DNA of 64,000 nucleotides from CAVVJA01 sp963809815 (GTDB lineage: Bacteria > Actinomycetota > Actinomycetes > Mycobacteriales > Jatrophihabitantaceae). Made by a program: the position numbers and the translations under genes. Shown here piece after piece: positions 59,948-64,000 of this stretch. The first letter of the stretch is position 1; each line of letters opens with the position of its first letter. Under the pieces are notes generated by a model, which searched no databases, was not told where the DNA came from, and saw nothing but the letters and a program-made list of their open reading frames with translations. Location: NCBI GenBank assembly GCA_963809815.1, contig CAWELM010000024.1, positions 62,001 through 126,000 of the forward strand, in the 5' to 3' direction.

Positions 59948-61426
59948 CTAAGCCTGGTCCTTGCCGTGTGCGCGCTTGCCGTGCGCGCCGTTGGGACGAC
60001 TGTTCTTGCCATGCGCGTGATTGCTGTATGCGCGTTTGCCGTGTGCGTCCTTGCCGTGTGCGCGCTTGGGATGAGTGTTCTTGTCCTTAGGGTGCGGTTT
60101 GGCCGAACCGTTGCTCTGGCGAGTGGAAGCTGGCTGAACGTGAAGCGCCCCTAGGGCCGCGATCTGGGCGGGCGTGCGAGTCGGGACTGGCCTGTGCCGT
60201 GGTGCTGGTCGGACCTTCAGCGGACCGACGTGCGTCGGTTCTGCCGGCGATGGAATGGGCTGACCAGGTGCTGCGGCTGGCGGAGCTGCTTCGGGCGTCG
60301 ATCTGGGTGATGTCGATCCGGTCGAACTGAGGGTCGCGGTGAGCGCGGCACACCCGGCGAGGACGACGACCGCAGCGGCGGCGAAGATCACGCGTCTTCG
60401 TGGAGCGCGGCGGGTGGTGACAGCGGTCGGCTCGTCCGCCTCGGTCATCGGCCGACCAAGCATCAGGATCTCGTCTGCAAGTGAGCCGGCAGCTATTTCC
60501 GCGAAGATGCTCGCCGCATGTCCGGCGTTGGGTCGATCGAGAGGATCGCGTGCTGTCATCTCGGCGAGGACGGCGCGCAAGCCCCGACTGGCATCGTGCG
60601 GGACGATGGCCGACCGGTTGAGCCTGGCCATTGCGGCCGTGACGCCAGTGCCTGGGTACGCGAGCGCTCCGGTAAGCGCTTCGATCAGTACCAGTCCCAG
60701 AGCGTAGATATCGGTGGCCGCCGTTATCCGTTCGCCGCGAACTTGCTCGGGACTGAGGTAGTTCGCCGAGCCTATGGTCGCGCCGTTCGTCGTCAGGCGA
60801 GTGCCGTTGCCAGCCGTGGCGATGCCGAAGTCAGCCAGTTTCGGTGCGACCAGGTCGTCCTCCGTGTCACCCGAGATGAGGATGTTGGCCGGTTTGATGT
60901 CGCAGTGCACAATCCCCCGGGCATGGATATAGGCCAGAGTCCGGCACATGGCCGCGCCGAGCCGGGCCGTCTGCGATTCGGTTAACGGCGAGCGACGAAT
61001 CCACTGCGCGAGGGTTGGCCCGTCGACGAACTCAGTCACCAGGTATGGCGGTGTCGCCCCCTTGCTCATCCCCGCATCGAGGACGGCGACCAAGCCAGGG
61101 TCGTCCAGCTCCGAGAGTATGTCGACCTCGCGGCGGGTGCGCCCATCCGCGTCGGCCAGTTCCGCCGCCGGACGAGAGATCTTCACTGCTACCTCGTGGC
61201 CGGTGCGGCGGTCGTAGGCACGATGCACCGTCGACATGCCACCGGAGCCGATGACCCGTCCCAGTTCGTACCGATCGTTCAACAGACTGCCGGGATCAAG
61301 CGCCGGCTGCGCCTCGACCGGCAGTGCGGCGGCAGCCAAAGGCTGGGTGGCGGGGCTCGTCCCCGCGCCGCGTGCCGCCCGGCCCGGTTCCGCCTCGCTA
61401 CCTGACTTCCCCCTCTGAACCTCCAT
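59948..61426 (-). CDS. Membrane Ser/Thr protein kinase (PknB-like, non-RD) with a His/Lys-rich tail
   Basis: A 492-residue kinase. It has the Gly loop LGRVIGSGGMSTVHRAYD, Lys82 in VAVKIS, Glu in RREVDIL, catalytic loop IVHCDIKPANILI (His-Cys-Asp instead of His-Arg-Asp), and DFGIATAGNGTRLT with ATIGSANYLSPEQVRGE. A single membrane helix follows a basic flank (RRAPRRRVIFAAAAVVVLAG). The outside part is Pro-rich and ends in five AHGK units mixed with Lys/Arg/Asn. There are no PASTA repeats. GGAGGGGG lies six bases before ATG 61426. Likely membrane sensor kinase; the tail could bind metal or polyanion (inference). Confidence 0.88.
   Translation of the reverse strand: MEVQRGKSGSEAEPGRAARGAGTSPATQPLAAAALPVEAQPALDPGSLLNDRYELGRVIGSGGMSTVHRAYDRRTGHEVAVKISRPAAELADADGRTRREVDILSELDDPGLVAVLDAGMSKGATPPYLVTEFVDGPTLAQWIRRSPLTESQTARLGAAMCRTLAYIHARGIVHCDIKPANILISGDTEDDLVAPKLADFGIATAGNGTRLTTNGATIGSANYLSPEQVRGERITAATDIYALGLVLIEALTGALAYPGTGVTAAMARLNRSAIVPHDASRGLRAVLAEMTARDPLDRPNAGHAASIFAEIAAGSLADEILMLGRPMTEADEPTAVTTRRAPRRRVIFAAAAVVVLAGCAALTATLSSTGSTSPRSTPEAAPPAAAPGQPIPSPAEPTHVGPLKVRPAPRHRPVPTRTPAQIAALGALHVQPASTRQSNGSAKPHPKDKNTHPKRAHGKDAHGKRAYSNHAHGKNSRPNGAHGKRAHGKDQA
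59953..60068. repeat. Degenerate tandem repeat encoding the kinase AHGK tail
   Basis: Units of about 15 bases related to CTTGCCGTGTGCGCG recur several times on the plus strand, which is antisense to the kinase 3' end. They encode AHGK with one or two variable residues. Such repeats are prone to slippage, so tail length probably varies between strains. Confidence 0.7.
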
Positions 61427-61623
61427 CGTCGACCCCCCTCCGAAGGTCGCGTCTGGCAGATCAGTAACCATCATGCCTTACCGAGCGCCCTGCGCCGATA
61501 ATCCACGCGCGTTCGTGCCGGGGTTCACCGAGCACGCGATGTGTGACCCGTTGCGGTTGCGGCAGCAGCGGGGCCGCTCCTAGGCGGTCCAGATGAGTTG
61601 CCATGGGTCGTAGCGTGCTTCCC

Positions 61624-61971
61624 ATGGCCACCCGGATCGCGCCGATTCTGCCCGTCACCGATTTGGCCGTTGCCCTGGAGCACTATCGACGACTCGGCTT
61701 CTCGGTCCGCGCGTACCCCAAGGGCGGGTACGGCTTCGCCACGCTCGATCAGGTCGAGATCCACCTCGGTGTGGTGCCGCCCAGCAAGGCCTCGACGCCA
61801 GCCTCGGCGTACCTGTTCGTTGACGACGCCGACGAACTAGCTCAGGCGTGGCGCGCGTCCGGCGCCGACGTCAGGGTTCCGGTCGACACCGAATGGGGGA
61901 TGCACGAAGGGGTGGTGATCGACCCTGACGGCAACGTCATTCGCTTCGGCTCCGCGATCGCCGGCGGATGA
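61624..61971 (+). CDS. VOC-family (bleomycin-resistance-like) protein
   Basis: A 115-residue single-domain VOC protein. APILPVTDLAVALEHYRRLG and FATLDQVEIHLGVVP, ending HEGVVIDPDGNVIRFGS, are standard for the bleomycin-binding subgroup. It is distinct from the other three VOC genes in the window. The ATG at 61624 is preferred over 61603 by family start. Divergent from the kinase gene. Confidence 0.85.
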   Translation: MATRIAPILPVTDLAVALEHYRRLGFSVRAYPKGGYGFATLDQVEIHLGVVPPSKASTPASAYLFVDDADELAQAWRASGADVRVPVDTEWGMHEGVVIDPDGNVIRFGSAIAGG

Positions 61972-62141
61972 TCATCCAGCGTCCTCACGTGGACGTGGGA
62001 CTCGCGAGACCGGGTCGCGGGGGGCGCGCCGGGTGATCGACGGCAGGTCATCGGAGTTGCCGCGGCGTAACCTTGCCAGCCCGCTCCGCCGGCGGCCGTC
62101 GCACTGTCTGCGGTTGCGTCACGTCGGTATGGTGCGGCGCC

Positions 62142-62537
62142 GTGGATGAAGCCGAGGTGAGTCGGTGGTTCGAGGAGTACCTCGACGTCTTCGCGGCGTG
62201 CGGGCGAGGCGAGAGGCTCGTGGACTCGCTGCTGGCCTACTACGGCGTTCCCCTGTTGTTCACCGGCGACGACGGGTACTTCGCACTCACCAGCGATGAC
62301 CATGTCCGTTCGGCCGTGCAGCGACAGGTTGACGGAATGCTCGCCGACCACTACGACCACAGCACGGTACTCGGCTTTCAGATCACGCCATTGAACGCGG
62401 CGAGTGCCCTATACCGGGGACGGTTCTCCCGTCGGCGTAAAGATGGCAGCGAGATCACCCAGCTCGCCGCGACGTATCTGATCACGGCTGGGCCCGATGG
62501 TCGCCGCATCTCCGTGCTCGCACTACACAGCGCCTGA
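62142..62537 (+). CDS. NTF2/SnoaL-like small protein
   Basis: A 131-residue protein from GTG 62142. The helix-rich start (VSRWFEEYLDVFAACGRGER) followed by VDSLLAYYGVPLLFTGDDGY, STVLGFQITPLNAASALYRG and ITQLAATYLITAGPDGRRIS gives the cone-shaped NTF2-like pattern of a DUF6841-type actinobacterial family. No catalytic residues can be named. The frame is open upstream to 62073 but the extra part is not protein-like. Confidence 0.7.
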   Translation: MDEAEVSRWFEEYLDVFAACGRGERLVDSLLAYYGVPLLFTGDDGYFALTSDDHVRSAVQRQVDGMLADHYDHSTVLGFQITPLNAASALYRGRFSRRRKDGSEITQLAATYLITAGPDGRRISVLALHSA

Positions 62538-62653
62538 GCCTCGGCGCCGTCGGACTTGGGTCGCTTGTTTCATCCGGGATGCGCCATCGCGACGGCTTGA
62601 CACATGGCGCGAATCGACGGGCAGTGCGACGACCGTTTCACGCGATGTGGATT

Positions 62654-63766
62654 CTAGGCGAGGAGAGCGAGTGCATCGTCCGACCCGCGCCAGGCACCTC
62701 CGACGCGGCTCACGAAGTCGATGTCGAGTGTCGTAAGGAGGTTCTCGAACCCCCGGCCGATGGGCGCGTTGAATAGTGCGAGTAGGCGCGGGTCGAGCTT
62801 CCCCGCTTCTCGGTAGTAGAAGTGGCGGTAGGTGAATAGCTGACCGATGGCGTCACGAACCGCTGGTTCGGCGTTGAGGCCGACTGTCTTGGCCTCGACG
62901 AGCCATTCCAGAGGCCGGTCGACCACGACGAGGTCGCGTGGGCGGGCGCTGGTGACAGCGGTTCGCCCGGTCGCGCGCACCGCGTCGCCGAACGCCTTGA
63001 TGAGTGCCTTGTGTTTGCCGCTGCGACGTTCCGCCGACGGCGAGATGGCCGCGACGTAGTCGGCGGAGCTGTTGGGCTTGAATTCTGGAATTACGGCAGG
63101 CTGCACCTGCTGCTGCAGCGATCGTGCAGTTGTGCGTATCCGGCGATTGGCGACCAGCTCGTCTTTGAGCTGTACGCATTGGGAATATAGGCCGGCGAAC
63201 TCCGACAGATCCGCCGATAGCGTGACGTTGTCCGGGACGTTTGACATGGGGTATCTGACAGCCGCGATGCTGGCGGCCTCGTATACGCGGGGGAGAAAGC
63301 GCCTCGCACCGAGCTCGATCGACGCCAGCGTGTGCGCCAGCAGCGAGTTGTCGATGAGTTGCCGGAGCTGCGCTGTCTCTAGGGCGATCTCCTTGGTGGC
63401 CGCGATCTCTGCTCCCCGGCCCTTGTGTCCGTCGGCCTCGGCTGCGCGAAGGTGCTGCGTGGCGCCCTGGTTCATCGACAGGTACACGGCGTCCAGCGTG
63501 CTCGTAAACAGATAGACGAGGTACATGCCGTCTGTCGTCGTGGTCGTCACATCGTCGTCGAGCAACGCGATCCAGGGCACCACCGGGAGACTCGGACCGA
63601 TGCCACTGACGAGAACGCTCAGTCCGAGCGGATACTCAGCCGGTGGGTCGGTCTGGACGGACAGTAGGTGGCCCTGTGCGGGCTGGTCCTTGCGGGCGCG
63701 GTGTGAGTAGCCAGCGACGCCAGCAAGCGCGGTACGAGCATCCACGACACACGACGTTAGGGCCAA
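62654..63766 (-). CDS. MrcB N-terminal-domain (DUF3578) protein fused to a PD-(D/E)XK nuclease-like domain
   Basis: A 370-residue protein. Residues about 30-165 match the MrcB-N/DUF3578 domain: LLSVQTDPPAEYPLGLSVLV, MYLVYLFTSTLDAVYLSMNQ then GATQH. Residues 240-350 form a restriction-like fold: ERRSGKHKALIKAFGDAVR helix, then ARPRDLVVVDRPLEWLVEAK with Asp278 and Glu291-x-Lys293 as the PD-(D/E)XK core, then AIGQLFTYRHFYYREAG. DUF3578 accompanies McrB-type GTPases in type IV restriction, but no GTPase is visible here. A stand-alone DNA-binding/cleaving defence protein is inferred. TTG 63766 starts the frame; GTG 63745 is equally likely. Confidence 0.75.
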   Translation of the reverse strand: MALTSCVVDARTALAGVAGYSHRARKDQPAQGHLLSVQTDPPAEYPLGLSVLVSGIGPSLPVVPWIALLDDDVTTTTTDGMYLVYLFTSTLDAVYLSMNQGATQHLRAAEADGHKGRGAEIAATKEIALETAQLRQLIDNSLLAHTLASIELGARRFLPRVYEAASIAAVRYPMSNVPDNVTLSADLSEFAGLYSQCVQLKDELVANRRIRTTARSLQQQVQPAVIPEFKPNSSADYVAAISPSAERRSGKHKALIKAFGDAVRATGRTAVTSARPRDLVVVDRPLEWLVEAKTVGLNAEPAVRDAIGQLFTYRHFYYREAGKLDPRLLALFNAPIGRGFENLLTTLDIDFVSRVGGAWRGSDDALALLA

Positions 63767-63902
63767 ACACGAGGAGTGTGTTCAGGCTCGCTTGCGGGCT
63801 GATCAGATCGAGCGCAAGGACAGATAAGTATCAGAGTTCAACCAGCGCGAGAGTGCGTGTTCCTCCCGCGGCGTCGCAGGGCGGCCTGAGACACTCCCCC
63901 CC

Positions 63903-64000
63903 ATGGGGAAACACCGGGAACCTACCGATGCCGACGGTCCCGAGTTCTTCAATCGGAGGCCGCTTGACGGTAGTGCCTGGCTGAGTGAGCTCGGGTGGAC
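63903..64000 (+). CDS. Partial ORF running off the window edge
   Basis: The ATG at 63903 opens an unbroken frame of 32 codons to the window end (GKHREPTDADGPEFFNRRPL, then DGSAWLSELGW). No clear Shine-Dalgarno precedes it, but leaderless starts are common in actinomycetes. It is divergent from the MrcB-nuclease gene with about 136 bases between. The visible part matches no family I know. Confidence 0.35.
   Translation, partial: MGKHREPTDADGPEFFNRRPLDGSAWLSELGW

Noticed and set aside
1..64000. CRISPR array, prophage, integrase/attachment site or biosynthetic gene cluster
   Set aside because: No regularly spaced repeats, phage structural genes, integrase, or PKS/NRPS modules were seen. The only mobile DNA is the degenerate IS1380 transposase.

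Overview
The window is high-GC DNA with the gene content of a Gram-positive actinomycete. The evidence is an ECF41-type sigma factor with a fused SnoaL-like domain, a GTP-type PEP carboxykinase relative, an MMPL transporter, a PknB-like membrane kinase, DUF5999, DUF2252, DUF309 and DUF1345 proteins, an IS1380-family transposase, and frequent GTG/TTG starts. The genus cannot be fixed from the sequence alone. No rRNA, tRNA, CRISPR array or phage module was seen. This is an ordinary-looking accessory chromosomal stretch made of short operons, many of them a regulator facing its target.

Layout. 0-6.4 kb: VOC protein, pentapeptide-repeat protein, sigJ facing a LUD-domain gene across a shared regulatory region, DMT transporter, methyltransferase, a SARP/BTAD remnant and a hemerythrin-like gene. 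6.4-12.4 kb: beta-hydroxyacid dehydrogenase, a sigma-factor remnant, a PEP-utilising enzyme without its ATP-grasp half, a WYL regulator facing two VOC genes, a broken epoxide hydrolase and a YjbR-like gene. 12.5-18.3 kb: amino-acid/amine genes (class III aminotransferase, isochorismatase-like hydrolase, ornithine-cyclodeaminase-like enzyme, LysR regulator) interrupted by a decayed LuxR/LAL regulator. 18.2-27.1 kb: small ORFs, FIST protein, aromatic amino-acid decarboxylase-like enzyme, NmrA/TetR divergent pair, PPOX-like protein, carboxylesterase, ArsR/SRPBCC pair. 27.4-38.2 kb: a divergent PEPCK, an endonuclease V-like pseudoenzyme, an MDR oxidoreductase, membrane proteins, a frameshifted YceI, DUF309/DUF2252 divergent pair, HpcH/HpaI aldolase and HAD phosphatase. 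38.2-42.7 kb: a degenerate IS1380 transposase abutting a large extracellular-type protein (dimethylformamidase-like domain plus three DUF4082 repeats) that has lost its start. 42.8-48.5 kb: sugar or sugar-alcohol catabolic cluster (dehydrogenase, PfkB kinase, frameshifted FGGY kinase, DeoR regulator, class II aldolase, aldolase remnant). 48.6-64 kb: mixed genes including SixA, nitroreductase, secreted metallopeptidase, MMPL transporter, a Ser/Thr kinase with a His/Lys-rich tail, and an MrcB-N plus PD-(D/E)XK fusion near the right edge.

Two themes stand out. First, gene debris is dense: at least six truncated remnants and six genes with frameshifts. Second, several intact-length genes have lost family-defining catalytic residues (PEPCK-like and endonuclease V-like, which are adjacent) or family-defining domains (the PEP-utilising enzyme). 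The best regulatory signal is a symmetric pair of CCTCACA-N16-TGTC motifs between sigJ and the LUD gene, which resembles my recollection of the ECF41 promoter consensus. The strongest candidates for something undescribed are the metal-ligand-deficient PEPCK homologue with its neighbour, and the MrcB-N/nuclease fusion.
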